Below, piece by piece: positions 24,457 through 36,165 of a DNA stretch of 64,000 nucleotides (the first letter of the stretch is position 1; each line of letters starts with the position of its first letter). The notes under the pieces were generated by a model that had not been told where the DNA came from, searched no databases, and saw nothing but the letters and a program-made list of their open reading frames with translations. Source of the DNA: Prostheceraeus crozeri (taxonomy: Eukaryota; Platyhelminthes; Polycladida; Euryleptidae); the NCBI GenBank assembly GCA_907163375.1, contig CAJQUW010004740.1:511501-575500 (forward strand). The letters are read 5' to 3'. The translations under genes were made by a program, and so were the position numbers.

Positions 24457-24785
24457 TCAACCAACACGTGCCATTGAATCGGTTGTAGGAGCATCATGTG
24501 CAGCGGACACTGGTCTCGCGTTCTGTGGAGGTGGAGGAACTGTGTACTGCGCAGGAGGAGGTGGAGGATATGCAGGATCATTCGTGTAGCTTGGAGGATC
24601 GGTAGGCGGGTACGAGGGAGCAGGATATGCAGGTGGAGGAGGGTAAGAAGTAGGATGCGGTGCAGGATATCCTGGTTGAGGATATTGGACAGAATGGTAC
24701 GGCGGGGGAGGAGCCGATGGTGTCTCATAGCTAGGAGGTTTCGGTTCCGCAGCAACCGGTCTTGTCGTCATTGTCACACCAACAG
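24457..24785 (-). CDS. Shisa/CYYR1-like protein, terminal exon A (PPxY cytoplasmic tail)
   Basis: Last coding exon of module A. Acceptor TTCATCTTTCAG before 24785; the leading CT joins the G ending exon 30495-30658 to make Ala. It encodes about 108 residues to TGA 24459-24457: MTTRPVAAEPKPPSYETPSA, then PPPPY, PPPPAY, DPPSY and many YP/PP repeats, ending TTDSMARVG. Several PPxY motifs make it a likely WW-domain ligand, as known for the tails of CYYR1, WBP1 and Shisa relatives. It is longer than tail B in its central Pro/Tyr repeats, while the two ends are conserved. An ATTAAA polyadenylation-type signal lies ~200 bp downstream (near 24252, minus sense). The plus-strand Arg-rich frame here is only its shadow. 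Confidence 0.9.
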
Positions 24786-25149
24786 CTGAAAGATGAATCA
24801 GACAGGAAGTGTCAAAGTAGCTGCACTTTTGAAACTAATTTCAATGTCGAGAGAAAGCAAGCTTAGATGATATGATGAATATTTACTCCCAGTTCATCTC
24901 TCACAATCGAAAAGACATTTTTGTAGAATTCCTATTATTTCTTTTACATAGTAACTATTTATTCTTGACCGGTAAATTTATCATAGTGTTACATAAATTC
25001 TCGTTGATTAGGATCTGTAGCTCAGTGATAGTAGCAGTATAAGCGTTTTTATTCGTGGTAGAAATCATTACATACATGAAGACATACATAAACCTTCGGC
25101 ACATAGATATACAAATTGAGATAAATTGCGATAAGCCAGTGAGTAAATT

Positions 25150-25560
25150 TACATCTATTAATGATTGCAAAAATTAAAATGAAGACACGCTAAGTGAAAG
25201 AAAGAATTTGCATAAGGGATGGAGTGACTCAGAGGCACACAATGTTTCTTGGAGTATCTTAACACTGATGGCATGCTACCAGTGAGAAGATGATTACCGT
25301 CTAGAAACAACCGAGAGCATGGCCTGGAGATCAAGCGCATGCGTCGATCATCAAGTGTACCTGACGTACAGTTGCATGACCAATTTTCCTTGTTGCAATC
25401 ATGCTACGTGACGGATGATGTGGTTATAAACCTTTCTCAAAGTCTTCGCTTGCTTGGTGTTCAGACCCACAAACAATGGAAAGAAATATTCCATAACTGA
25501 ACACACTATCGCTTCGTAGAGTCGGTGAAGATCGTAGGTTTCAATCTACGCGATATGTGA
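25150..25560 (-). pseudogene. LINE 3' fragment (thumb and C-terminus of reverse transcriptase ORF)
   Basis: The minus strand reads LYEAIVCSVMEYFFPLFVGL and NTKQAKTLRKVYNHIIRHVA, then a slip, and the C-terminal block ending SIPYANSFFHLACLHFN. This is the same CR1/Jockey-like tail seen at 8970-9405 and 14530-14796 but a different copy. It is 5' truncated with stops and a frameshift. Confidence 0.6.
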
Positions 25561-25984
25561 ATCCTTTGACTGCATTTATGACGTACATGCTCTACATGTA
25601 AGTCCCAATTAAGTCTATCAATGAATATTACTTAAAGTAATTTAATTGGTGACTCTCCTGATATTGTCATACGAATTTAGAAATGGATGGGTTTGTGAGT
25701 TACAACAAGGGTTTTGATTTCGTCGTGTCAACCGAAAACTTATTTGGAATTTACCAATGATAAAATGACGCGCTTCCTCCTCAATCATCTCAAAGATGGT
25801 GTCAGGCGAAATTGTGTTTAGTGGAAGGATCAGTGTAATGTTGTAGAATTACGTCTTGTTAGTTATAACTCTGTATTGAGTGTGAAGCATTGGCATGTGT
25901 ACAAAATTCAAAATGTAACATAGCATGTAATACATGTAAATAACACAGTGTAGGTGTCATTGGATTTCTACACCTAGAAATCTA

Positions 25985-26945
25985 ACCCTACAGTAATCCC
26001 CCCTCAAGTGACTGAAGAAGGAGCGATGTAGAAACGGGCACTGTAGGAAAATATGCAGGTTTCAAGCGTTCAAGTGAAATTTTATCCTCCTTGCCATTGA
26101 CATTTATTGTGAAATACTTTTCATGTCTGTTGATGATGCGAAAAGGACCAGAGTATGGTCTTTGTAGTGGTTTGCGATAACCATCACTGCGCACGTACAC
26201 GTATTCCGAATTTGCAAGATCTTTAGGGATATAAGGAGAATTTCATCGGTTATGTTCAGTTTGACTTGGTTCAAGACTTCGCATTGTGTTTTGCAGCTGT
26301 TTCACGAATTCACATGATGGTTGATTGAGACGAGCATTGTTGTCTCGGGTCATTTCTCCGGGAATACGTAAGGTTGTTCCATAAACTAATTCCGCAGAGC
26401 TGCAGCCCGGTTCAACTCTCCAGGCAGTGCGAATTCCTAACATAACGAATGGAAGCTCGTGCATCCAGCGTGAATTGTCCGTTCGAGCTTTCAGAGCTTG
26501 TTTAAGTTGACGATGCAGACGTTCGACAAGTCCATTTGCTTGTGGGTGGTAGGCTGTTGTCAATGTTGCTTCGGTGCCGATCAGTGAATTTAACTCAATC
26601 CACAATTTAGAGGTAAATTGTGGACCACGATCTGAGGTTATGTCGTCTGGGACCCCAAATCGAGCAATCCAATGATGTATAAATGCCTTGGCACACGAAG
26701 TAGAAGTAGCATCTGGCAGTGGAATCGCTTCAGGCCAGCGAGTAAATCTGTCGATGATTGTGAAAATATAAGTCATGCCTTCGCTCAAAGGGAGAGGTCC
26801 AACTAAATCTACGTGTAAACTGCGAAATCGATCCATTGGAAGTGAGCGTTTTGAAAAGGGAGTACGGGTATGTCGAGATATTTTGCTGGTTTGACATGCG
26901 TGGCAAACTGGCCATAAACGCAATCCAGCGGTTCGCAGTCGCCAT
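25985..26945 (-). mobile_element. Ty3/gypsy LTR retrotransposon fossil (integrase part)
   Basis: Fossil 3' part of a gypsy-type element. The visible parts are the integrase zinc-binding and core region (HVDLVGPLPLSEG, DRFTRWPEAIPLPDA, TSDRGPQFTSKLW, YHPQANGLVERLHRQLK) and the C-terminal integrase tail (LQRPYSGPFRIINRHEKYF, SLERLKPAYFP). A purine-rich tract follows and a probable LTR start lies just below 25995, with the LTR perhaps extending toward 25.7 kb. The gag, protease and reverse transcriptase portions are not in the window. The copy is broken and 5' truncated; the well-preserved motifs suggest moderate age. Confidence 0.85.
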
Positions 26946-26949
26946 CTTC

Positions 26950-27670
26950 AGTATTGGCGCAATCCCTGTTTGTCAGTTTTGCTTACAACAATATCGCGAC
27001 ACGGAATGCAACTGCGAGCATCAAAAATCCTGTATAGAATGCTAGACGCTTCTAATTAATAAAACTAACACTAAAAACGTCATGAAAATCACTTTCTGAC
27101 AACGATCTAAAAATAGTCGATATTACTACGTCGATAGTCAAACACATCAATTTACCGGATGATTATATTGTTCGTGAGAAGATACAGATAGATATTAATA
27201 TAGCTGAATAAAGTAGAGACGGCATGTTAGTGACACTACCATCTTTGACTCTGAAGTTCAAATCTCTGACTTATAAAACCATGTAAAGCAAAATATATTG
27301 GCTCCATTAATTATACAGGTAATCATAAAATTGATTTTTTATCAAACAGTAAGTCATTGATAGTAGATAAGTACATGTAAATCCTCTCGTCCAAACTAAA
27401 TATCATCACATTTTCTCGATGCGTTTCCCGTTCATCTGTTTTTGCTAGAGGTGTATTTTAACGTCTAACACACGATCAGAACGCGCAAATCGTAATCCTC
27501 TACACCAAGACCACGTACAAGGACGTGAATTTTTGAATAAACCACGTCACCAAAAACTAGAAATCTCGAATCTCTGCGACAAAGAGGTAGCTTCAGTGTA
27601 GATGAATTCACAGTATCACCTGATCACAGAGATTGATTCATTTGCGTGCCGATTAATCTAATGGGAACAT
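26950..27670. other. No feature seen (between gypsy fossil and MITE)
   Basis: AT-rich intronic sequence without recognisable coding motifs. The first part may belong to the truncated 5' side of the gypsy fossil, but I see no motif to support that. Confidence 0.5.
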
Positions 27671-27684
27671 AATTCTATCCCAGC

Positions 27685-27940
27685 CATAGACATAGACTGT
27701 TTATCTGAAGTTGACTGGAATGAAAATTGAGTGAATGGTCGGGGCACATCCGGGGGAACTAAGTTGGGCATTAATCACCAATGAAAAGCTTTGAATTTCA
27801 AATGCGACTGATTCTAGCCCTGTGATACAGCCGTTAACAAGTGTATCTAAGTGAAAATGCATGCGGTTTTTGTGCCACTATTGTTCAATGCATGAAACTC
27901 TTAGTCCATTCTAGAGGTTTTATTGTTATCAATTTCCATG
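27685..27940 (-). mobile_element. 256-bp hAT-like MITE, family B, copy 3 (inverted)
   Basis: Reverse-complement copy of the 9854 and 22013 elements, again exactly 256 bp, flanked by ATCCCAGC (27677-27684) and ATCACAGC (27941-27948). Confidence 0.85.
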
Positions 27941-28969
27941 ATCACAGCCATTGCATACAATTATAGGAATCGAAAGAGATTGACATAGATATTCGTCTCT
28001 CTTTGGCTGACGTGATTGGCCAAGCGCTCGCATTGCAGAAGCAGGTCGTATCAGCGAACACACGAACCTTAACGGCCAGTTTGCAGGCAGACTGTCAAGT
28101 AAAAAGTCAGCACCTCTGACTAAATTTTTCCTAGTTATATGTTCGCAAATAAATGGTTATATTATTCACACCGTTCACCTCTTCACGATTACAATTTACT
28201 GACTGTGTACGTTTGATGTGGTGTCAATTTTCTAGGTTCGTCAGAATTCAGATATGAATTTGCATTACGTTCAATGGAAAATTTATCTTTTTGCCTCTCG
28301 AGACTAGTTCCGGTCGTGATCATTAGTATTGATAAATGCCATCTCAAGACGCAAACATGTAGATGAGGTAAAGCATCTCTGTGCAGCTGACAGATCAGCT
28401 GCAGACCAACAAACGAACACTTGCGCAACCAAGCAAGATGGAAGAGATCATGAGATCTATTACAGTCAATGGCGACGCAGCAAATACGGATTTATCACTC
28501 GAAGAGATACCGACGAGGAGTTGAATAAAACCCAAAATTGAGGCCACGAAGAATCAGAACCTTATCAGAAATGCTGCCGATCCAAAAATTTCCTGTCATA
28601 CTGCATAAACTACCAAGTGGTCGGCTTTCAGTCCCGTTCTGTCAAACTTCAATCCACCGCAATTCTTTTTTTCCGGCAATGAGTATCCTTCAGTCATCTA
28701 CTTTTTGTGATTAACATTTTTGCAGACTACATAATTTGTGAAATACTGAAATGTTGCATTGACTTATGTTTTCTGATTTTCATTTTGCTTATCAATAAAC
28801 ATATCTCTCTCTCCCTCTGTCGACCAGTTGCGCATCTATGCGTCTTACGTAAAATCGAAAACATTATTTTATAATTTTCTAGCAAGAAATTGGACGTTAA
28901 AGAAATGATTTTCCCAATTATATTTGTGTATCTAATTTGTTTTAATGCGTGGAATCAGCTGAGTACTTC

Positions 28970-29870
28970 ATAGCAGCAAAGAAAAGCGCTCCTAGGGGAG
29001 GTAGGCCCATGTACATACCGTGTCTTGATGATGCGTGCGAAGAGCTCATTGATGAGTATGAAAGAGCAGGAAATTCAGACGTCATCTGATAGACGCTCTT
29101 AACAACGATTGTAAGCTGCGTTGAGAAGAAGCAACAAAGGACCTTACTCATTATAGCAGAAAAAGTTGGAATCTTATCCGAAAACTCAATCAACGGACAA
29201 CATCGTTCATCAAATTCAAGGGTAAGCTTGAAGCCCAGCCCCGTCGACAAAAGCATCGTGAATTTATGAAAACCTCCTCTTCAGAACGAACATAAATGCG
29301 CTGTCAACAGCCAATGGCGCTTGTATAAACAGCAGACTCAAGAATGCAGGTCCGAGGACAGTCAAATGGCTCTCACAGTTTCTAACGCGCTGTATCAACG
29401 AACGGAACATCCCAAAACAATGGAGGAAATCAAAAATCATCGCCATCCCCAAACCAGGCAAAGACCCGCCTATCGTGGAAAGCGATCGTCTGATTTCGCT
29501 GATGTCTGTGACCTCCAAACTCTTAGAAAGAATTATTCTTCGCCGAATCAGTCCCGTCTTCGAAAGTTTCCTCGATGTTAACCAAGCTGGATGCAGAAAA
29601 GGAAGGAGTATCCAAAACCAAGTACTGCTCTCAACAGACTGAGGACAAACGCTGGGCCATGTCGCAACTCTCTGCACCGCTGGGGTGCTCGTCAATCCCC
29701 GCTGTGCGACTGTGGTCAGACTCAGACAATCATATAGTGGAGGACTGCCCTATCACAACTTTTTGTGGCGGCCTCGCAGAACTACACTCTGCTGCTGAAG
29801 CGGCTAGTATTTGGCTGGGTAATGCACATATCCAACCGTACTTTGTGACTTTTCATTTTGTCTTTTAGTT
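28970..29870 (+). pseudogene. LINE fragment (endonuclease-RT linker, RT start and ORF end)
   Basis: Reads APRGGRPMYIPCLDDACEEL and IDEYERAGN from the linker after the AP endonuclease, then, in shifted frames, RTVKWLSQFLTRCINERNIP, KQWRKSKIIAIPKPGKDP, SDRLISLMSVTSKLLERIIL and DVNQAGCRKGRSIQNQVLLS from the reverse transcriptase fingers. It then jumps to a C-terminal block (HIVEDCPITTFCGGLAELHS). The catalytic YxDD segment is deleted. It differs in type from the LINE tails at 9, 14.5 and 25 kb. Dead copy. Confidence 0.7.
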
Positions 29871-30045
29871 ATCTTGTAAGCATACGAGTATATATATAGC
29901 TGAGTACATATTTCAGTGAAAGTAGAGTCCATTTTTCAAAAGTTTGCTTTTTATTCTAATTTATTTCTGAAACAATTTTTCAAATTTTTAAACGATAAAA
30001 ACAGAATTGAGATTGAGAAAGCAATTTACCAACTTCACATACGGG

Positions 30046-30257
30046 CACTCTAAACCAGCACCTCCTAAATCACACACTAAAGCAAGACACTATTCGCAAC
30101 TAATAAAAAATTCTAAAGTAAAGCGTTTTAGGAGGCTAGCGTACTAGGGTTATTGTTCTCTTTAGTATGTCAACATTCTATTTCACACAACCTCCTGTAG
30201 TGTGTCGCGCCTTAGGATGCAGGTTTCTTCGATTTTAGGAGGTGACAGTTTACAGTG
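30046..30257. mobile_element. 212-bp CACTA-like MITE
   Basis: Left CACTCTAAACCAGCACCTCC is mirrored by GGAGGTGACAGTTTACAGTG at the right. The terminal CACT and short size fit a CACTA-type MITE. The flanking duplication is unclear. It lies in the intron between the transmembrane and tail exons of host module A, ~240 bp from the donor. Confidence 0.55.
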
Positions 30258-30494
30258 TGGTCAGTATTGTATGAGATGGAGTTGTTTTTTCGGGTAAAGT
30301 CGCTCTCGTTTTATCGGTCTGTTAGATTGATACATGTGAAAGTCCGTTCACTACAAAAATTTACTTGTACAAAAGAGGCTATTAATAATTACTTCTACTT
30401 CAAGCCCTAATAAAAATCGGAAACATAAAAATGATATCATGCTACATGTAGGCCTATTTGTTAAAATATACCGGAATCTATTTCCGCTACTTAC

Positions 30495-30658
30495 CATTTG
30501 AACTCCCAGTCGCGCGGCGATGATAACCAGTGAAAAATATTCTGAATGTGAATAGGATAAAGAAACACGCAATAACGCCACCAGTTACTATCAACCCAAT
30601 TTGCCAGGATGTGAGACCTCCTCCACCGTCAGGATTTGATGTGAATGGAGTTGCCAAG
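30495..30658 (-). CDS. Shisa/CYYR1-like protein, transmembrane exon A
   Basis: Internal 164-nt exon. Acceptor TTTGTATTGCAG before 30658; donor AAATG|GTAAG after 30495. Its first base completes a Ser codon opened by the AG that ends the ectodomain exon at 62367, and its last base G opens the first codon of tail A or tail B. It encodes LATPFTSNPDGGGGLTSWQ, a hydrophobic span (IGLIVTGGVIACFFILFTFR) and a basic stop-transfer segment (FFTGYHRRATGSSN). The identical phase pattern, shared LATPF start and W-Q-I before the membrane span show it is a duplicate of 23636-23808. Confidence 0.9.
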
Positions 30659-30699
30659 CTGCAATACAAATGTAACATAAAATTTTGAATTGCAGCACA

Positions 30700-32130
30700 T
30701 AATTTGTATAGCAAGAAGCTCAAATGAACTGTAGAACCTATTAAAGCAGAGGTTCCCAAACATTTTTTGTAGAGTTCCGGATAAAAATGTTTGATGAACA
30801 TTGGTGTCCGTCTAATTTTGCATCTAATCAGCATGCAAATTGCAAGAAACAATGTAATAGGGAATATAGCTAACTAAGATTTACATCAAATCGTGCAATT
30901 TGCTCGTAGTAATTTGAAACTCTCTTTAAGCATCATTTTATTCAATAGTAGATCTTGTTTATTTATACAAGCTTTACGTGCAAATATTGACCTTTGTTTT
31001 TTTCTCACAACACAACGCCTAATTTCAAAATATGTAATGATAAAGTTCCTCTTTTGTGCTGACTTTCTACAAACACTTCCTATTGGCTGCAATAGCATTT
31101 TGAAAGCAACGGCATAGTCCAAAAAGCTAAGAAATTACTAAACAATTTCATTGGTCTATCAGGCAAAATTAAGTTTCAGCTTTCAATATTTTGACTAGGA
31201 AAAACACTGAAATGAGATAGGCAATGAAACATTCTCAAAAGAGAAAAGAGAATTGAAAGAATTGATGCGAGACATGAAACAGGTTGAGCTTCATAGAAAT
31301 AGAATCCAAGTCTAGTTAAAGGTCAGCATAATCGATAACGAATCAACATCCATTTAAATGTTACACCACGAGCGATTACACGAGCGCGAAGCGTGAGCTC
31401 AATCGAGAGTGCTGTAACCGAATTGTTGCCACAGTTTTCTGCCAAACTGACATTACTTCCTCGATGTATGAGTTATATGAATCATAGATATCGGACCGCG
31501 TGACCAATGAATTCTGAAAGCGTTTCTAAACTATCGACAGGCAGAATTTTATTGCTAGTTGGTTCGTCGGTTTTTCATAAACTCATGACGCTCAATTTCT
31601 ACCCAAGATTGCTGCATTTAGACAAAAATCCATCACTTAGATAGGAACCATTGTTTGTCAACTTATCCGAATGTTCTTTATTTCTCTGTTGTGTTTTCTA
31701 TTCTTTTTGTAGCTAATTTCATGATTAGGTTTCAACTGCTATTGCTATGATGGAGAGAATGGACTTCTATGACATAAAATGATCAACCAGAGCACGACTT
31801 CAAATGTTTTCTCTTTAGACATTGAAATCAAAGAACTTTTCTGCTTGGATATCAGTAGCTCAAACGAATCTTCAATTCTTTGAAATGTTCATCTTACCGT
31901 TATGTATCAGGGAACAAATTTAAAAGACCTCTATGTTTGAAACTCATTCATTTTTGGATCTATCTGCTGAATTTTTCAGGCAGAGTTTCTGCAATTACAT
32001 AGAAATTGGTTCAAAGTGCTGCATCACACTTGCAAAGAAGTCGCACTTGCCATACTTGTCAGTCTCACAACTGTGGGTGCAAGTGAATAAGAACACGTTG
32101 GGCTGTGATTTCTTACACCGCTACCGTGCG
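30700..32130. other. Start of the 31.7-kb host intron, no feature recognised
   Basis: Immediately upstream (minus sense) of the TM A acceptor. Small frames on both strands, none with recognisable motifs. A possible terminal repeat cluster with CCGAACCGAG motifs begins near 32150 and is echoed at 34930-35065. Confidence 0.5.
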
Positions 32131-32291
32131 ACAATCAGAAATGTACACGGCTCGTCCAAACGAACGGTCAGCCGATGTATTTCGGGAATTTTCTGGCCGA
32201 ACTGAGCCAAGCTTGTTTTAACCAAGCCCAGCCGAACCGAGTCGACAAGCCGTAGCAAATGAGCGAGTGACTCCTCGTTTCCGGGATAGAA

Positions 32292-32643
32292 TTTGAGAAA
32301 AATATGATATTCTACGTCGGATGCAGTTTGTTAGAGGCGTGTGACATTTCGCCAGTATCGCTTGATCACTCATTAATTTCGTCTCCTTCCGTGAATTTAG
32401 AGTAATTATATGCTGTTTATATTCTATTCTAGTAGTATCCTATGTCTATTTTACACTTTCTTTGTCAAGTATTTTAATTCATTGTTTTTCTTTTTATTAT
32501 TCTTTTATTGCTGTTGATTGTGACACTTTTGAGATGTAGTTACATAAGGCCTAGTTCTGGATTCTTGTTGCGTTCATTCACAGTGCGAAACGTCGCAGGC
32601 CTCTAATAAACTGCATCCGACGAAGAATATTATTTTTCTCAAA
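32292..32643 (+). mobile_element. Miniature Penelope-like element with inverted ends
   Basis: A ~350-bp unit whose two ends (TTTGAGAAAAATATGATATT ... CGTCGGATGCAGTTT and its inverse) are inverted repeats of about 60 bp. The interior matches, in reverse, the 3' untranslated region next to the GIY-YIG fragment at 58836-59590 (the block around CTTTCTTTGTCAAGTATTTT and GCGAAACGTCGC). No coding sequence. Confidence 0.6.
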
Positions 32644-33200
32644 GCTGTAATAACTTTGCCAAAAAGTAAAATTGCCAAAGTATGACCTGATAGATCTTGT
32701 GTAGACCGGCCTACATTTAGTGTATATAGAAGTAAATGCATGCAATCGTTGTGGAAAAATTGATTTATCTATTTGCCGCTTCCAGTCTTGATTCAAGTTA
32801 GGAACGGGTTGCATTGTAATCTTCAAAATAGTCAAAGTTGCAAGGACGCAATTTTGATACATAGCTATGCTTGCCAGTTGAACCACTTTCTTTCCTGCTG
32901 CGCCAATCATCTTGCTTCATATCTTCTGCTTGTGTATTCTCCATCAATGGTAAATATCTATTGAACATTGAAATTTCGAGAAGGATGTTCATCGCAGCGA
33001 AGACTATAAATTGAAAAAAGACACAAGGAACACAGTCCTTGAAAAGTTATGAAGAGACACATTCCATCAACATTAGCATGAAAATCAAAAACTTGCATTA
33101 CTGAGTTCTGACAAAGGAAAATTGCTAACTGGAGCTTATAGCAAGGTCAACTTTCCGTACACTACAGCCGCAATTGCCTATCACAATCGTGTAAGATCGG

Positions 33201-34470
33201 ATGCTTCATATCACCAATGAAAAAGCAAGACTTGCAATTGGAAATACTTGGAATGAAGTTACTGTGGACGAGCTGCTTACTTTCATTTGGTTGATGCTTC
33301 TGACCGGGGTCTACAGGAGTTGATTTGAGCCTCTTCGTCATCTTTGGCATGACAAAATAGGGCGACGAATCTTTCGTCAGGCTATGACCAGGACGTGATT
33401 TGTAGCTTTGACTCGCATTTTGCGCTTTGATTCAAATGTGGATCGCGCTGAACTTCCAGAAAAGGACATATTTGCTCCTATCCGAGTTATCTGCGACAAA
33501 TTGGCAGAAAACTTTCGAACTTCATTTTCTCCTGGAGAAGCATATGCTGTATGTGTTGATGAGCAATTGCTGGTTTACCAGGGACGGTGCCATTTCAAAA
33601 TGCATTTATCGTCCAAGCCTGGGGAGTACGGCATAAAGCTGTAGATTTGTGCAGATGTTGAAACATCATAATGTGTGAATTTCGAGGTATCCACAAGGAA
33701 ACACTGTCACCGCGCGCCTAAAGATAAACCAGGGTGCTCGCGTTGTGCTGTAACTCAGGGCTGCAACTCACAAAACATCTCAGCGGTTCTGGACGCAGCT
33801 GTACTGGTGACAATTTCTTCTCAAGTTTCTACCTCTGCAACTCTCTCCTTCACAGAAAATTGACAAAGAAATTAACAAGTATATCAGAGCATTTAGAAGA
33901 AACAGGCCCTTTCTTCCGTCCATGTTGATGGACATCCGAACAAGAGTGGAACTCTCCAGTGTATTTGCATTTCAAAGCGATACGACGTTGGTCTCCTATG
34001 TACCAAGAAGAGGAAAAATATCATCATTACGTCAACGCTTCTTCATGATTCAGACATCAGAGAAGGGGATGATAAAAAGCCCCAACTTATCCTGGATTAC
34101 AACACGATGAAGGGAGCGTAGACAATAGGCCTATTGACAAACTTGTTCCAACGTATTCGACCATCAGAAAATCTCGAAGATGGCCAATGGTTGTACTTGG
34201 AAACCTTTTGTATCTGGCATCATACAATGCCTATCTGTCATCTCTCACGTTCATCCTGAATATGAGTCACAGGCGACGACTGTTCCTGGAGAAACGCCCT
34301 CGATTTGGTGCGCGATGCAGTGTCTAGAGATGCTTCAGCTGGTGCAGATGGTTCTGTGGATCGGATGTTGACCATGCCTCGAAAACGTCTTCGCTGCAAG
34401 AGTTGCAAATGCGGACAGAAAAACATCAGAAACATGTTCAAAGTGCAATCTTGCTGTCTGAAAGCAGCAT
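33201..34470 (+). pseudogene. piggyBac-type transposase remnant
   Basis: piggyBac transposases cut and paste at TTAA. Ordered pieces read NTWNEVTVDELLTFIWLMLL, LTRILRFDSNVDRAELPEKD, IFAPIRVICDKLAENF and YQGRCHFKMHLSSKPGEYGI (the region of the first catalytic Asp; here VCVDEQLLVYQG). Then, frameshifted, come CTGDNFFSSFYLCNSLLHR (TDNFFTS block), TTLVSYVPRRGK and a Cys-rich end (CKSCKCGQKNIRNMF). There are several stops and frame changes, so it is inactive. No TTAA-flanked inverted ends were identified. Confidence 0.75.
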
Positions 34471-35459
34471 CTGATTAGTGTCTGCGAAAGCTGTCACTGT
34501 TGATGTACATGTGTTTTTCATACTTCGGGAGAGTCTTTATATAGAATTTGTAAAATCAAATATACAGTGCGGAATCAAGCACGCTCGTAACTATGAAAAT
34601 TTTGCAGTGCAGATTTTTATTACAGATTACAGTGCAGCAACGTTTGTATTCGAGAAAATGTATTGGCAAAGTTTGGTAATTATGGCATAATAGTAGAATA
34701 GATTTTTCTCAACCTGCATACAAAACTTCAAATTTAATAGCGCTATATAACAATATAATTGAGGTTTGGGTCGCAAGGGACCCCCCTGGTCAATCAATAA
34801 CGTGCGTTTTTTCGTTGAAGATAGAGGGTTAATTAGCGGCAATACTCCGTCACAGTGTTGTCATGTTCCTGTCCGGTGTGTTGTGTTTCTGTCCGGATTC
34901 CTTTTCTGACGAATTACAATGATAATGTTTCAGGCCAGGTCGAGTCGAAGAGCCGCGGCTCCAATCGACTCAAAGGTATAAAGCCGAACCGAGCCGCTGG
35001 CATATTGCTTCAAGTTGAGCTGCTGTCGGCATGGTTCGGCTCAAGCTGCGGCTCTGATCGGCTATCTCTATAGATGATAATGGCAATGATGAAAGTGATA
35101 ATATATTTGCCAAGACAATACAAATGATGACATTCATTTTCATGTATGTCCTCAACAGAGGCAAATCAGAAGCCCATGAAGGGCATGCTAAAGTACCATG
35201 CATGCCTGCAAGCTACGCTCTTCTCTTGTATTTTATCCTCCGATCATTTTTCTACTTTTTCCTTCTTATTGGTTAGTAAATCTCAAATTTAAGTAAGCAA
35301 AACTGTATTTGTCTTAACTTTTATACATCATTTCAGTTTACTTAATGAATTGCAAAGTGCTTATAGACCTAACTTGCCACTTCAGATATACAAAATCCCT
35401 CTTGTAAATAAATTCAACAATACAAATCAATGTGCATAGTGACGACAAAGTAAGAAAGT

Positions 35460-36165
35460 TTCAAAAGGTGCTCTTGGCATTGAACTCCTCGAATGAGGGT
35501 GTAGCACACAGAGGGACACCGCCGCATGCTTCGCAGATGTACTTTTGTATCCTCACCCAGTTTTCTTGAAGAGACACAACGCACCTGAGGAACACTGACT
35601 TGCGGTATTCATCGTTGACTTAGACCCTCAGAATATGAGAATTCTGACTCAACAGTCTAAGGGGCGTGTTGCTATCGATCAATCTCGGGATCCTCTTCAC
35701 ACTGACTTCACAAGCCAAAAGGCCATGAACAAGGCACTGTAATATGCCTTCCTTGGACACTGAGTTTTTGATGAGAAAACCACAAATGAATTATTCATGA
35801 TAAAATCCACTGACATCAGAAACAGTTTCTTGTACCATTTGGTCGATCTCCTCACAGCAGAAATGGGATCGACCACTTGTGACACGCGGTCCACACCATC
35901 CGTCGTGTGGTTATAATCATGAATGATCTGAGGAATGTCCAAGGAATGTTTGATTCTTTTCGGTTATCGACACTATCATTGAATCATGCACTGTTGAAAT
36001 CATATGAACGACTTTCTTTTTTATCTGTCTTGGATCAAGTGCCGCAATTTGATTTTCAATGACTCTGGTGGAAGTTTGGAGCTCACCTCGATCTATCGTT
36101 TTTTTGATGAATTCCTTGGGTTTTCGATTTTTTATTCGATCATTTTTTTCGATCATCACTGCAAA
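35460..36165 (-). pseudogene. Second piggyBac-type transposase remnant (PGBD4-like C-terminal half)
   Basis: The minus strand reads FIKKTIDRGELQTSTRVIEN, HMISTVHDSMIV, then after a slip DIPQIIHDYNHTTDGVDRVS (third catalytic Asp region, family DYNxxMGGVD), STKWYKKLFLMSVDFIMNN and a Cys-rich end CEACGGVPLCATPSFEEFN. It lacks the N-terminal half. Sequence details differ from the remnant at 33.2 kb, so this is another lineage. Confidence 0.75.

Noticed and set aside
24496-24789. Plus-strand Arg/Cys/Trp-rich frame opposite the proline-rich exon
   Set aside because: It is the antisense shadow of the PPxY tail exon, whose splice site, phase and homology to 13912-14216 show the minus strand is coding.
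25010-25075. tRNA gene suggested by TAGCTCAGTGATAG
   Set aside because: Only an A-box-like string; no matching B box, acceptor stem or anticodon arm.
28329-28541. Charged 70-codon plus-strand frame
   Set aside because: No motif, no homologous copy in the window, and no splice context; probably chance.
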